This document shows, piece by piece, positions 7,565 to 14,895 of a stretch of DNA of 64,000 bases. Location: the NCBI RefSeq assembly GCF_015554145.1, contig NZ_JADNHZ010000001.1, positions 1 to 64,000 of the forward strand, written 5' to 3'. The notes beneath the pieces were generated by a model. That model saw only the letters and a program-made list of their open reading frames with translations, searched no databases and was not told the DNA's origin. Position numbers and translations under genes: made by a program. The DNA comes from Collinsella aerofaciens (GTDB lineage: Bacteria; Actinomycetota; Coriobacteriia; Coriobacteriales; Coriobacteriaceae). Within the stretch, counting starts at the first letter, position 1; each line of letters begins with the position of its first letter.

Positions 7565-8272
7565 TTACTCAGCCAGGAAGTCACGCTGGACAGCGGGATC
7601 GACCTTGACGCCAGGGCCCATGGTGGAAGACACGGAGATGGACTTGACGTACTTGCCCTTAGCAGAAGAAGGCTTGACGCGCAGGATCTCGGTGTACAGG
7701 GCAGCGTAGTTCTCGACGAGCTGCTGCTCAGAGAAGGACTTCTTGCCCAGGGGCACGTGGCAGATGCCGTAACGGTCGGCGCGATACTCAACGCGGCCGG
7801 CCTTGAGCTCGGAGACCATCTTGGCAACATCCATGGTCACGGTGCCGAGCTTGGGGTTCGGCATGAGGCCACGGGGACCAAGGATCTTACCGATGCGGCC
7901 AACCTTGGCCATCATGTTCGGCGTAGCGATAGCGGCGTCGAAGTTGATCTCGCCCTTCTGGATCTGGGCGACGAGCTCGTCGGAACCGATGATGTCGGCG
8001 CCGGCAGCCTCGGCCTCGCGGGCCTTCTCGCCCTCGGCGAAGACGGCAACACGAACGGTCTTGCCGGTGCCGTGGGGCAGGGAGATGGAACCACGGATGT
8101 TCTGGTCAGCCTTACGAGTATCGATGCCCAGACGGAAGTGGGCCTCGACGGTCTCGTCGAACTTGGCGGTGTCGAGCTCCTTGATGAGCTTGGCAGCCTG
8201 AAGGGGGGTGTAGAGCGTGGCGCGGTCGATCTTCTCGGCAGCGGCGTTATAGCTCTTACCATGCTTAGCCAT
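7565..8272 (-). CDS. rplA: 50S ribosomal protein L1
   Basis: L1 binds 23S rRNA at the stalk near the E site and helps release deacylated tRNA; in many bacteria it also represses its own operon. The 235-residue product has the family signatures [20 protein letters not shown] and the L1 block [20 protein letters not shown] near residues 125-145. The ATG at 8272 is preferred over the one at 8278 because AGGAGG then lies eight bases upstream. It follows rplK by 117 bases; that gap contains hairpins (GACGGGTGCTCC and GTGTGCAATAGGGCACAC) that could be an L1 binding site. rplJ and rplL are not adjacent here. Confidence 0.97.
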   Translation of the reverse strand: MAKHGKSYNAAAEKIDRATLYTPLQAAKLIKELDTAKFDETVEAHFRLGIDTRKADQNIRGSISLPHGTGKTVRVAVFAEGEKAREAEAAGADIIGSDELVAQIQKGEINFDAAIATPNMMAKVGRIGKILGPRGLMPNPKLGTVTMDVAKMVSELKAGRVEYRADRYGICHVPLGKKSFSEQQLVENYAALYTEILRVKPSSAKGKYVKSISVSSTMGPGVKVDPAVQRDFLAE

Positions 8273-8389
8273 GTGCATTACCTCCTGTGGTTAAACGGGC
8301 GTGAGCCCTCCCACATCGTATCGTGTGCCCTATTGCACACATATAACGGGCGCACCGGTCGGAGCACCCGTCATTACCTAAAGAAATCG

Positions 8390-8818
8390 CTACTCAGCGA
8401 TGGTGACGCCCATGGAGCGGGCGGTACCGGCGATGATCTTCTTGGCGGCGTCAATGTCGTTGGCATTGAGGTCCGGCATCTTGATCTCGGCGATCTTGGT
8501 GAGCTGCTCCTGGGAGAGCTGACCGACCTTGTCGGCCTGGGGCTTAGCGGAACCAGACTTGAGGTTCAGCTCCTTCTTGATGAGGTGAGCCGCCGGCGGG
8601 GTCTTGGTGATGAAGGAGAAGGACTTATCCTCGTAGACAGAGATCTCAACGGGGATGATGTCGCCCTTCTTGTCCTGCGTCTCGGCGTTAAAGGCCTGGC
8701 AGAACTGCATGATGTTCACGCCAGCAGCGCCCAGGGCGGGGCCGACGGGAGGAGCGGGGTTAGCTGCACCAGCAGGAATCTGGAGCTTAATGACGTTGGC
8801 AACCTTCTTCTCAGCCAT
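8390..8818 (-). CDS. rplK: 50S ribosomal protein L11
   Basis: L11 binds the GTPase-associated centre of 23S rRNA and is needed for stringent-response signalling through RelA. The 142-residue product begins [20 protein letters not shown], includes the conserved [20 protein letters not shown], and ends in the C-terminal RNA-binding domain ([20 protein letters not shown]). The start at 8818 fits the usual L11 N-terminus; an ATG at 8824 would add two residues. It is the first gene of the rplK-rplA pair and lies 120 bases after nusG, probably in the same transcript. Confidence 0.97.
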   Translation of the reverse strand: MAEKKVANVIKLQIPAGAANPAPPVGPALGAAGVNIMQFCQAFNAETQDKKGDIIPVEISVYEDKSFSFITKTPPAAHLIKKELNLKSGSAKPQADKVGQLSQEQLTKIAEIKMPDLNANDIDAAKKIIAGTARSMGVTIAE

Positions 8819-8938
8819 GGTCATTCCTTTCGAATCACGAGTGTGAAGTACTTGCTATATCGTAAGCACGCACGTGTTAGAAGCACTCCTGAGATGAGCA
8901 GTCACAGAAGAAGCACGCTCGCGCGAACGGACGCAAAC

Positions 8939-9475
8939 TTAAGCGATGACAGCGACCTGGTTAAAGTCGAGCTCGACCGGCGTCTCGCGGCCAAAGATCA
9001 TCAGCGTGACCTTGAGCTTGCCTGCCTCGGTATTAACCTCGGAGACCTTGCCATCAAAGTCGGTAAGCGGGCCATCGGTGACGCGGACGGACGTGCCGAC
9101 CTGAATATCAACCGACGTACGCTTGGGCGAATCGCCCTTACCGGGACGACGAGTCATCTTATTGTACTCGTCGCGGGAAAGCGGAGCGGGCTTGCCGTTG
9201 CCGCCCAGGAAACCGGTGACGCCGGGCGTGTTGCGAACACACGTCCATGCATCGTCATCCATCTCCATGCGAACCAGGACGTAGCCCGGGAAGATCTTGG
9301 AATCCTTGGTCTCGCGCTTGCCACCCTCTTTAATTTCGGTGACGCGCTCCATAGGAATCTCGATATCAAAGATACGGTCCTGCATGCCCATAGTCTCGAT
9401 GCGATGCTCGAGATCGGACTTAACGCGGTTCTCGTATCCAGAGTAAGTGTGAACGACGTACCAACGCTTAGACAT
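8939..9475 (-). CDS. nusG: Transcription termination/antitermination factor NusG
   Basis: NusG binds RNA polymerase, raises processivity and couples transcription to Rho or to the ribosome. The 178-residue protein has the NGN domain at residues 1-110 (WYVVHTYSGYENRVKSDLEH; FPGYVLVRMEMDDDAW) and a C-terminal KOW domain (VRVTDGPLTDFDGKVSEVN, about 128-146). It starts three bases after the secE stop. The order secE-nusG-rplK-rplA is the common bacterial arrangement. Confidence 0.97.
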   Translation of the reverse strand: MSKRWYVVHTYSGYENRVKSDLEHRIETMGMQDRIFDIEIPMERVTEIKEGGKRETKDSKIFPGYVLVRMEMDDDAWTCVRNTPGVTGFLGGNGKPAPLSRDEYNKMTRRPGKGDSPKRTSVDIQVGTSVRVTDGPLTDFDGKVSEVNTEAGKLKVTLMIFGRETPVELDFNQVAVIA

Positions 9476-9478
9476 GGT

Positions 9479-9817
9479 TTAGCCCCTCAATCCAGAGAAC
9501 AGAGCAAGAGCCTCGCCAAAGCCAGCATCGAGCAGAGCGATGACGACGCCGACGACGATCAGAGAAGCGCAAACGACGACCGAGTAGTTCACGAGTTCCT
9601 TCTTATCGGGCCACGTGACGCGCTTCATCTCGGACTTCACCGAAGCGAAATACTTCTTGGTGCGGGCGAAGAAACCAGGCTTCTCGTTCTTCTTGGACTT
9701 CGCAGCCTTCTCGTTCTTCTTGGCAACGGCCTTCTTGGCCTCAACCTTGGAGTTGGCGGCAGCGTTGTTGGCAGGTGCCGGCTGCTGAGCCTTCTTCTTG
9801 TTCTTCTTGTTGGCCAT
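9479..9817 (-). CDS. secE: Preprotein translocase subunit SecE
   Basis: SecE is the clamp subunit of the SecYEG channel. The 112-residue product has a Lys/Ala-rich N-terminal extension of about 48 residues that looks disordered. The SecE core follows: an amphipathic helix (SVKSEMKRVTWPDKKELVNY, about 60-79) and one membrane helix (SVVVCASLIVVGVVIALLDA, about 79-98). The gene follows tRNA-Trp and precedes nusG. A GGAGG lies upstream of the ATG. Confidence 0.95.
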   Translation of the reverse strand: MANKKNKKKAQQPAPANNAAANSKVEAKKAVAKKNEKAAKSKKNEKPGFFARTKKYFASVKSEMKRVTWPDKKELVNYSVVVCASLIVVGVVIALLDAGFGEALALFSGLRG

Positions 9818-9893
9818 TTGGGTTACCTCCGCGCAATGCGCTTATACATGAGTAAACCGTAAGCCCCCAAGTGGGAGCTTACGGAATAATGAC

Positions 9894-9969
9894 TGGCACG
9901 CCAGGAAGGACTCGAACCCTCAACACTCGGTTTTGGAGACCGATGCTCTACCAATTGAACTACTGGCGT
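9894..9969 (-). tRNA. tRNA-Trp (anticodon CCA)
   Basis: A 76-base cloverleaf on the minus strand. The acceptor stem is ACGCCAG/CTGGCGT, the anticodon loop CTCCAAA reads CCA, the T arm contains GGTTCGAGTCC, and the 3' CCA is encoded. It sits between rpmG and secE, which is a conserved order. Confidence 0.97.
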
Positions 9970-9982
9970 ATGTGACTAGAGA

Positions 9983-10132
9983 CTAGCGAGTCTCTTTGTG
10001 CAGCGTATGGTGACGGCACCAGGGGCAATACTTCTTGATCTCCATACGATCAGGCATGTTCGCCTTGTTCTTGGTGGTCGTATAGTTGCGGCGCTTGCAC
10101 TCAGTGCACGCAAGAGTAACTAGAGTACGCAT
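9983..10132 (-). CDS. rpmG: 50S ribosomal protein L33
   Basis: A 49-residue protein reading [20 protein letters not shown]... and ending HHTLHKETR. Cys pairs ACTEC and KYCPWC form a zinc ribbon, so this is the Zn-binding (C+) form of L33. It lies upstream of tRNA-Trp, secE and nusG in one transcript. An AGGA lies four bases before the ATG. Confidence 0.95.
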   Translation of the reverse strand: MRTLVTLACTECKRRNYTTTKNKANMPDRMEIKKYCPWCRHHTLHKETR

Positions 10133-10177
10133 GTATCCTGAACCTTTCATATCCGCCCCGTACGGGCACGAGATGGT

Positions 10178-10207
10178 ACTTTATCAGCTCTATGTAAGTG
10201 CTGTCAA
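10178..10207 (-). promoter_or_regulatory. Promoter of the rpmG-tRNA-Trp-secE-nusG transcript
   Basis: On the minus strand a perfect -35 TTGACA (10202-10207) is spaced 18 bases from TAAAGT (10178-10183). The position just upstream of rpmG fits. Confidence 0.65.
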
Positions 10208-10353
10208 TGAAAACCTCGAATCAATTGGTTCTCGGTGGATCCATTCATATTTGGAACACATCAATGGGGCCAGCGAGATCTAATCGACGGTGTACCCAGA
10301 ACCATTATCGATCCTCTCGACACCAGCAACGGCTCAATATCCATTGCAGAAAA

Positions 10354-10384
10354 GAACCCGGCACCCAAATAAGTGCCGGGTTCT
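10354..10384 (-). terminator. tuf terminator
   Basis: Perfect 11-base stem GAACCCGGCAC / GTGCCGGGTTC, followed on the minus strand by TTTTC. It lies 28 bases after the tuf stop. Confidence 0.85.
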
Positions 10385-10411
10385 CTAAGTCAGCTATATC
10401 AAAGAGCTAAT

Positions 10412-11602
10412 TTACTCAATGATCGTGGAGACGATGCCCGAACCGACGGTGTGGCCACCCTCGCGGATAGCGAAGCGCAGGCCCTCCTCCATGGCGATCG
10501 GGTGGATGAGGTCGCCCTCGATGGTGATGTGGTCACCAGGCATAGCCATCTCGGTGCCCTCGGGGAGCTTGACCGTACCGGTAACGTCGGTGGTACGGAA
10601 GTAGAACTGAGGACGATAACCATCGAAGAACGGGGTGTGACGGCCGCCCTCCTCCTTGGTCAGAACGTAGATCTCACCGGTGAACTTGGTGTGCGGGGTA
10701 ACCGAACCGGGCTTGCAGAGAACCTGGCCGCGCTCGATGTCCTCGCGCTTGATGCCGCGGAGCAGCAGACCGACGTTGTCGCCAGCCTCGCAGAAGTCCA
10801 TGGACTTACGGAACATCTCGATACCGGTAACGACGGTGTTCTGGGTATCCTTGATGCCGACGATCTCGACGGGCTCGTTGAGCTTGAGCTCACCGCGCTC
10901 GACACGACCGGTAGCAACGGTACCACGGCCGGAGATGGTCATAACGTCCTCAACGGCCATCAGGAACGGGAGGTCGTTGTTACGAGCAGGCGTCGGGATG
11001 TACTCGTCGACGGCGTTCATGAGCTCGCGGATAGCGTCCATCCACTTGGCGTCGCCCTCGAGAGCGCCCAGAGCGGAACCACGGATGACGGGGATGTCGT
11101 CGCCGGGGAAATCGTACTCGGAGAGGAGCTCACGGGTCTCCATCTCGACGAGGTCGATGAGCTCGTCATCGTCAACCATGTCGCACTTGTTCAGGAAGAC
11201 GACGATGTAGGGAACGCCGACCTGACGGGCGAGCAGGATGTGCTCGCGAGTCTGAGCCATGGGGCCGTCGGTAGCGGCGATGACCAGGATGGCGCCGTCC
11301 ATCTGAGCAGCACCGGAGATCATGTTCTTGACGTAGTCAGCGTGGCCCGGGCAGTCAACGTGAGCGTAGTGACGGGCAGCAGTCTCGTACTCGACGTGGG
11401 AGACGGAGATCGTAATGCCGCGCTCGCGCTCCTCGGGAGCCTTGTCGATGTTCTCGAACGCAGTGAAGTCAGCCTTGCAGCCCTCGGTCTCGGAGAGAAC
11501 CTTGGTGATGGCAGCGGTCAGCGTGGTCTTGCCGTGGTCGACGTGACCAATGGTGCCGATGTTAACATGCGGCTTAGTGCGCTCAAACTTCTCTTTGGCC
11601 AT
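10412..11602 (-). CDS. tuf: Translation elongation factor Tu
   Basis: EF-Tu delivers aminoacyl-tRNA to the ribosomal A site as a GTP complex. The 396-residue product starts [20 protein letters not shown] and has the G1 motif GHVDHGKTT (about residues 19-27), [11 protein letters not shown] (about 81-91), NKCDMVDD (about 136) and SALGALEG (about 174). Domains 2 and 3 follow to the end. The start at 11602 has AGGAGG five bases upstream; longer in-frame versions lack support. The gene lies downstream of three tRNA genes (Tyr, Thr, Met), a common arrangement that allows co-transcription. Confidence 0.98.
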   Translation of the reverse strand: MAKEKFERTKPHVNIGTIGHVDHGKTTLTAAITKVLSETEGCKADFTAFENIDKAPEERERGITISVSHVEYETAARHYAHVDCPGHADYVKNMISGAAQMDGAILVIAATDGPMAQTREHILLARQVGVPYIVVFLNKCDMVDDDELIDLVEMETRELLSEYDFPGDDIPVIRGSALGALEGDAKWMDAIRELMNAVDEYIPTPARNNDLPFLMAVEDVMTISGRGTVATGRVERGELKLNEPVEIVGIKDTQNTVVTGIEMFRKSMDFCEAGDNVGLLLRGIKREDIERGQVLCKPGSVTPHTKFTGEIYVLTKEEGGRHTPFFDGYRPQFYFRTTDVTGTVKLPEGTEMAMPGDHITIEGDLIHPIAMEEGLRFAIREGGHTVGSGIVSTIIE

Positions 11603-11698
11603 AAAGCCCTCCTCTAAACAGGTCGTCCCCGGACGGGACTTTGCCTTTATACCATAGTGGCCTCTCAACATACTATTGAGAAGCCACCGTGTTACCTA

Positions 11699-11775
11699 TG
11701 GTAGCGGTGACTGGATTCGAACCAGTGACGCCACGGGTATGAACCGTGTGCTCTAACCAACTGAGCTACACCGCC
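11699..11775 (-). tRNA. tRNA-Met (anticodon CAT, elongator type)
   Basis: A 77-base cloverleaf. The acceptor stem is GGCGGTG/CACCGCT, the anticodon loop TTCATAC reads CAT, and CCA is encoded. The first base pair and the lack of the GGG/CCC anticodon-stem triplets argue against an initiator tRNA. A lysidine-modified Ile tRNA cannot be excluded from sequence alone. Confidence 0.9.
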
Positions 11776-11778
11776 GGA

Positions 11779-11854
11779 TGGAGCCTGCAACCAGACTTGA
11801 ACTGGTGACCTCTTCGTTACCAACGAAGTGCTCTACCGACTGAGCTATACAGGC
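11779..11854 (-). tRNA. tRNA-Thr (anticodon GGT)
   Basis: A 76-base cloverleaf. The acceptor stem is GCCTGTA/TGCAGGC, the anticodon loop TTGGTAA reads GGT, and CCA is encoded. It is three bases from tRNA-Met. Confidence 0.96.
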
Positions 11855-11864
11855 ACTTGACGGG

Positions 11865-11946
11865 TGGGAGCTATAGGATTCGAACCTATGTAGGCAGAGC
11901 CAACGGGTTTACAGCCCGTCCCCATTAACCACTCGGGCAAACTCCC
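11865..11946 (-). tRNA. tRNA-Tyr (anticodon GTA)
   Basis: An 82-base type II tRNA with a long variable arm (TTGGCTCTGCC region). The anticodon loop CTGTAAA reads GTA and the acceptor is GGGAGTT/AGCTCCC. Unlike its neighbours it does not encode the full 3' CCA; the template continues CCC. Confidence 0.94.
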
Positions 11947-12008
11947 AATCGTTCAAGTATCCGCAGGTCCTTTGGTCTTTTGGACCGCCGCCCCCGCGAA
12001 CGAAAAAG

Positions 12009-12038
12009 ATAATACGATGCAACCTTGGGGGCTGTCAA
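12009..12038 (-). promoter_or_regulatory. Promoter of the tRNA-Tyr-Thr-Met-tuf transcript
   Basis: On the minus strand a perfect -35 TTGACA (12033-12038) is spaced 18 bases from TATTAT (12009-12014), about 60 bases before tRNA-Tyr. Confidence 0.7.
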
Positions 12039-12253
12039 CGAAAACCTCTAGATACACGGTTCCGGGCGTATCTATATAGCCGTGACCTGCGGTTTTGTTG
12101 AGTTTGGATGTGAAGGACGGTGGTTTTGGATACAGCGGTGACGTTTCCCAAGGTAACACTTTGGTGTAGTGGAGTACACCTTCAGGATCGAACTTCGATA
12201 ACAGCCTATTTGCACCTATATATAGGTCGAGATCGGGCTTCCGTGGCAGATTC

Positions 12254-12396
12254 GAGCGTGGATTTTCTCCCGTTTGAAATCGAGCGTGGATAATCTCCCA
12301 CTATTGGCGTGCCCCCAAGGCCAAAGTGGCAGATTATCCACGATCATTCACTAAGCGGGAGATTTTCCACGCTCGTACGTCCGATAATCCACGCTC
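12254..12396. repeat. GTGGATAATCTCCC repeat cluster
   Basis: Five copies of a 15-18 base motif in both orientations: GAGCGTGGATTTTCTCCC (12254), GAGCGTGGATAATCTCCC (12282), AGATTATCCACGATC (12331), GAGATTTTCCACGCTC (12360) and CGATAATCCACGCTC (12382). The core TTATCCACG differs by one base from a classic DnaA box. The same family recurs at 37002-37093. Confidence 0.7.
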
Positions 12397-12428
12397 AGGG
12401 GGGGGCAGCCGAGCTCGACACGGCTTTT

Positions 12429-12645
12429 GTCTCGATCTGTAACATATAGAGAACATTTTCTCCCCTATCTGTTACAGATCGAGATACCACGCAGCGACCC
12501 CGGCTTACGTCTCATTCTGTAACAGTAAGAACGGTTTTCAGCCTCTTCGTGTTACAGATCGAGATGTTATCGGCCGTCCCTTGGCAATGTCTCGATCTGT
12601 AACTATAAGGAGGGTTTTCAGCCCGCCCGTGTTATAGATCGAGAC
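12429..12645. repeat. Three tandem CTGTAACA palindromes (copies 3-5)
   Basis: Copy 3 has arms at 12429-12444 and 12470-12484, copy 4 at 12509-12524 and 12550-12564, and copy 5 at 12589-12603 and 12630-12645. Each has arms close to GTCTCGATCTGTAACA and its complement with about 25 bases between. The centres differ but often contain GNNTTTTCNGCC. Copies 4 and 5 carry single arm mismatches. Confidence 0.72.
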
Positions 12646-12699
12646 AAACCTGAAGCTTGGTGGGAGTCAAACCCGCTGACATGTCAACATAAATAGAAA

Positions 12700-12730
12700 C
12701 GGGCCCTGTCCCAATTGGAGACAGGGCCCG
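12700..12730 (-). terminator. Terminator after tRNA-Thr(TGT)
   Basis: Perfect stem CGGGCCCTGTC / GACAGGGCCCG, followed on the minus strand by TTTCTATTTAT. Confidence 0.8.
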
Positions 12731-12739
12731 AAACTCTCA

Positions 12740-12814
12740 TGGAGCCAGTGACAGGAATCGAACCTGCAACCCACTGATTACAAATCAGTTGCGCTACCGT
12801 TGCGCCACACTGGC
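12740..12814 (-). tRNA. tRNA-Thr (anticodon TGT)
   Basis: A 75-base cloverleaf. The acceptor stem is GCCAGTG/CACTGGC, the anticodon loop TTTGTAA reads TGT, and CCA is encoded. It stands alone with its own promoter and terminator. Confidence 0.96.
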
Positions 12815-12844
12815 ACACTTGGCGCTTTCGCGCGAAGCCAGTTA

Positions 12845-12873
12845 AGAATAAAGGAATTGCGGACGAGGCGCAA
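12845..12873 (-). promoter_or_regulatory. Promoter of tRNA-Thr(TGT)
   Basis: On the minus strand TTGCGC (12868-12873) is spaced 17 bases from TATTCT (12845-12850). Upstream of it at about 12913-12956 is an AACGAATAG / CTATTCGTT inverted repeat of unknown role. Confidence 0.55.
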
Positions 12874-13038
12874 CAGGCCCTTCACCCGACCACATCTCAA
12901 AACCCTTCGTCAGAACGAATAGTTTTATCCGTTCGCCAAGACAAAAAGCTATTCGTTTTGGCGACGGCAAGTCCACAATCCAATAACTACAAGCCAGTGA
13001 ATTGACCAGCCGAGTAGCTGGTCTCTACAGATACTCCC

Positions 13039-13716
13039 CTACCGTCCACGAAGGGCCTTAAGCTTGGCCAAGGCCTCGGGGCTCAGGCGGCTGCCCAGAG
13101 TCATCTTGATCTGCGGAGCTTCCTCTGCCTCGTGAACGTCGTTATCGATCTGTTTGATCTCGTCCACCAGCATGCGACTCGAGATGCGCGTGACGCCCTT
13201 GCCCATGACGACGGCCTGGATCGTGCCGTCGCTCGACACCACGGAGCACGCGCGGCCTTCCTCGCGCGCCTCGATGCAGAGCTTCTGTACCACGGTATCG
13301 GCGGAGACGCCCGTCGGCGAAAACTCGATGCGCACGCCGCGGGCCGGCAGGTTGGGGCGCTCGCTGGAGATATTGCCCGCGCCGTCGAACACGATTACGG
13401 CCTCGTAGCGGCCCTGGGCAAACGCCGCAACATCGTTGATGAGCGCGGTGCGCGCCATATCGTGGACGTCGCTGGAATATGGATCGTCGGAATGGTCGTA
13501 GACGAGCTTTTCGTAGCGCGGCGTGCAGTGAATCACGTTGTAGCCGTCGACCACCAGCAGCTCGGGCTTATTGGAGTGCACCGTCGAGACCGGATCGGCG
13601 ATAGCCTGCGCAAACGCATTGCCGCCCACGCCATAGGTCGCGGCCGAAACAATTGGCTTGGCCGAGCCCTCGCCAAAGCGCTTGGCCTTGGACTTGGCGC
13701 GGTTCTTCTTGGACAT
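13039..13716 (-). CDS. NYN-domain (YacP/Rae1-type) ribonuclease
   Basis: A 225-residue protein with an N-terminal basic stretch and a PIN-like NYN domain. Family motifs are LLVVDGYNVIHC (about residues 53-64), AVIVFDGAGN (about 104) and VSADTVVQKL (about 133). B. subtilis Rae1 (YacP) is a ribosome-associated endoribonuclease that enters the A site and cuts certain mRNAs. The gene starts three bases after the rlmB stop, and in many Gram-positives yacP likewise follows the rlmB-type methyltransferase gene near cysS, which supports a translation-linked role. The assignment to Rae1 rather than another NYN protein is by context. Confidence 0.82.
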   Translation of the reverse strand: MSKKNRAKSKAKRFGEGSAKPIVSAATYGVGGNAFAQAIADPVSTVHSNKPELLVVDGYNVIHCTPRYEKLVYDHSDDPYSSDVHDMARTALINDVAAFAQGRYEAVIVFDGAGNISSERPNLPARGVRIEFSPTGVSADTVVQKLCIEAREEGRACSVVSSDGTIQAVVMGKGVTRISSRMLVDEIKQIDNDVHEAEEAPQIKMTLGSRLSPEALAKLKALRGR

Positions 13717-13719
13717 GCG

Positions 13720-14640
13720 CTACTCCTCCCCCATGAGCTCGCCGGCATTGCGGCGCAGCCACTCAAAGCACAGCGCGGTGGTCGCCTGGGCCACATTGAG
13801 ACTCTCGGTCATGCCGCGCTGGGGAAGCTTGGTCAAAAAGTCGCATTTCTCGAGCACCAGGCGCGAGATGCCGTCGCCCTCGGAGCCCATGACGAGCGCA
13901 ACGCGGCCCTCAAAGGGAGCATCCCAGCAGCTGCCCTTGGCGTGCTCGGAAGCACCGCCCACCCAAAAGCCGGCGGCCTTGAGGTCGTCAAGCGCTCGGG
14001 CGATATTGGGAACCTGCGCGATGGGCAGGTGCATGACGGCACCAGCAGAGGTCTTGTAGCTGCCCACGGTCACACCGGCGGCGCGCTTGTTTGCAATGAT
14101 GACGCCCGCCGCGCCCACGACCTCGGCGGAGCGCACGATCGCACCAAAGTTGCCATCGTCGGTCACATGGTCGAGCACGACGACGAGCGCCGGTCCGTCA
14201 CCCGCGCGATCGAGGATATCGGCGACATCAGCATAGGGGAAATTTCCCACCTCGAGCGCAATACCCTGGTGAGCGCCATGGCTCGACAGCACATCGAGCT
14301 GCGCGCGCGGCACATACTTAATGCGGACACCCGCGGCGTTGAGGTCATCGACCAGACGAGACAAAGCAGCATCGCGCTCCCCGCCCTCGGCGATGAGCGC
14401 GCACTTGATGGGAAAACCAGTGCGCAACGCCTCGGCGGCAGCACGACGACCTTCGATAAACTCGCCCTTGGGAGCCTGGACAGTGTCGCGGTTACGATCT
14501 CGCTGCGGACGCGCAGCCTGGGCTTGGGAGCGCTCGCGCTGGCCCTTGGGAGTGGCAGCGCGTTCGTTGCGGCGAATCGGACGCGAGCCAGAAGCAGCCT
14601 GTTTGCCACCACGAGGCGCACGCTTGCGATTGTCGGCCAT
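13720..14640 (-). CDS. rlmB: 23S rRNA (guanosine-2251-2'-O)-methyltransferase, SPOUT family
   Basis: Predicted to methylate the 2'-OH of G2251 in the 23S rRNA P loop. The 306-residue protein has a basic, low-complexity N-terminal tail (about 60 residues), a substrate-binding L30e-like domain (EFIEGRRAAAEALRTG onward), and the knotted SPOUT domain with motif 1 NFGAIVRSAEVVGAAGVII, motif 2 LVMGSEGDGISRLVLEKCD and motif 3 MTESLNVAQATTALCFEW. The ATG at 14640 has AGGAGG seven bases upstream. It is the first gene of a pair with the NYN ribonuclease gene. Confidence 0.92.
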   Translation of the reverse strand: MADNRKRAPRGGKQAASGSRPIRRNERAATPKGQRERSQAQAARPQRDRNRDTVQAPKGEFIEGRRAAAEALRTGFPIKCALIAEGGERDAALSRLVDDLNAAGVRIKYVPRAQLDVLSSHGAHQGIALEVGNFPYADVADILDRAGDGPALVVVLDHVTDDGNFGAIVRSAEVVGAAGVIIANKRAAGVTVGSYKTSAGAVMHLPIAQVPNIARALDDLKAAGFWVGGASEHAKGSCWDAPFEGRVALVMGSEGDGISRLVLEKCDFLTKLPQRGMTESLNVAQATTALCFEWLRRNAGELMGEE

Positions 14641-14682
14641 AAAGCGACCTCCTAAATACAACTATCAAACGAAACAAATAGA

Positions 14683-14785
14683 CCGACCGCCCGAGGTGCG
14701 GCAGATTGCCTTGAAAGAGGAGGGCATAGACCTTGAGGTCATGCCCGACGATTGAAAGGCAAGGTGCCGTGGCTCGGGCGGTCGG
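14683..14785. ncRNA. Two-level hairpin element E1 (candidate structured RNA)
   Basis: The outer stem CCGACCGCCCGAG (14683-14695) pairs perfectly with CTCGGGCGGTCGG (14773-14785). Inside it the block TTGAAAGAGGAG (from 14711) and the 3' block GACGATTGAA flank an inner stem GGGCAT-GACC/GGTC-ATGCCC with a TTGA loop. The same architecture recurs at 14788-14889, 38873-38971 and 43516-43606. Strand of expression is unknown. Confidence 0.55.
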
Positions 14786-14787
14786 CA

Positions 14788-14889
14788 CGGGTTTTCCAAG
14801 TGTCCGAGATGGCCGTGAAAGAGGAGCGACGCGTACCTGAGTACGCGAGCGACGGTTTGAACGGCAAGGTCGGGTGCTTGGGAAACCCG
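14788..14889. ncRNA. Two-level hairpin element E2 (candidate structured RNA)
   Basis: The outer arms CGGGTTTTCCAAGTGTCCGA (14788-14807) and TCGGGTGCTTGGGAAACCCG (14870-14889) pair with few mismatches. The inner block GTGAAAGAGGAGCGAC, the stem GCGTAC/GTACGC and the 3' block GCGACGGTTTGAA match E3 closely. It begins seven bases after the cysS stop on the minus strand, so it may form the cysS 3' end. Confidence 0.55.
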
Positions 14890-14895
14890 CGGGGA

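Larger units (their letters stand above)
11947..12739. other. Long gene-free region packed with inverted and direct repeats
   Basis: No ORF here looks like a gene. The region contains a strong minus-strand promoter (12009-12038), five copies of a GAGCGTGGATNNTCTCCC-type repeat (12254-12396), three CTGTAACA palindromes (12429-12645), and a GGGCCCTGTC hairpin (12700-12730). Confidence 0.75.

Noticed and set aside
7757-9862. A 701-codon plus-strand open frame across rplA, rplK and nusG
   Set aside because: It is the antisense frame of clear ribosomal and nusG genes in GC-rich DNA. It has no homology or ribosome site.
10373-11617. A 414-codon plus-strand frame opposite tuf
   Set aside because: Antisense shadow of EF-Tu, rich in Asp/Gly/Leu as expected from its complement.
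12254-12645. CRISPR array
   Set aside because: Repeats are palindromic hairpins of varying type and orientation, there are no equal-length unique spacers, and no cas genes are near.
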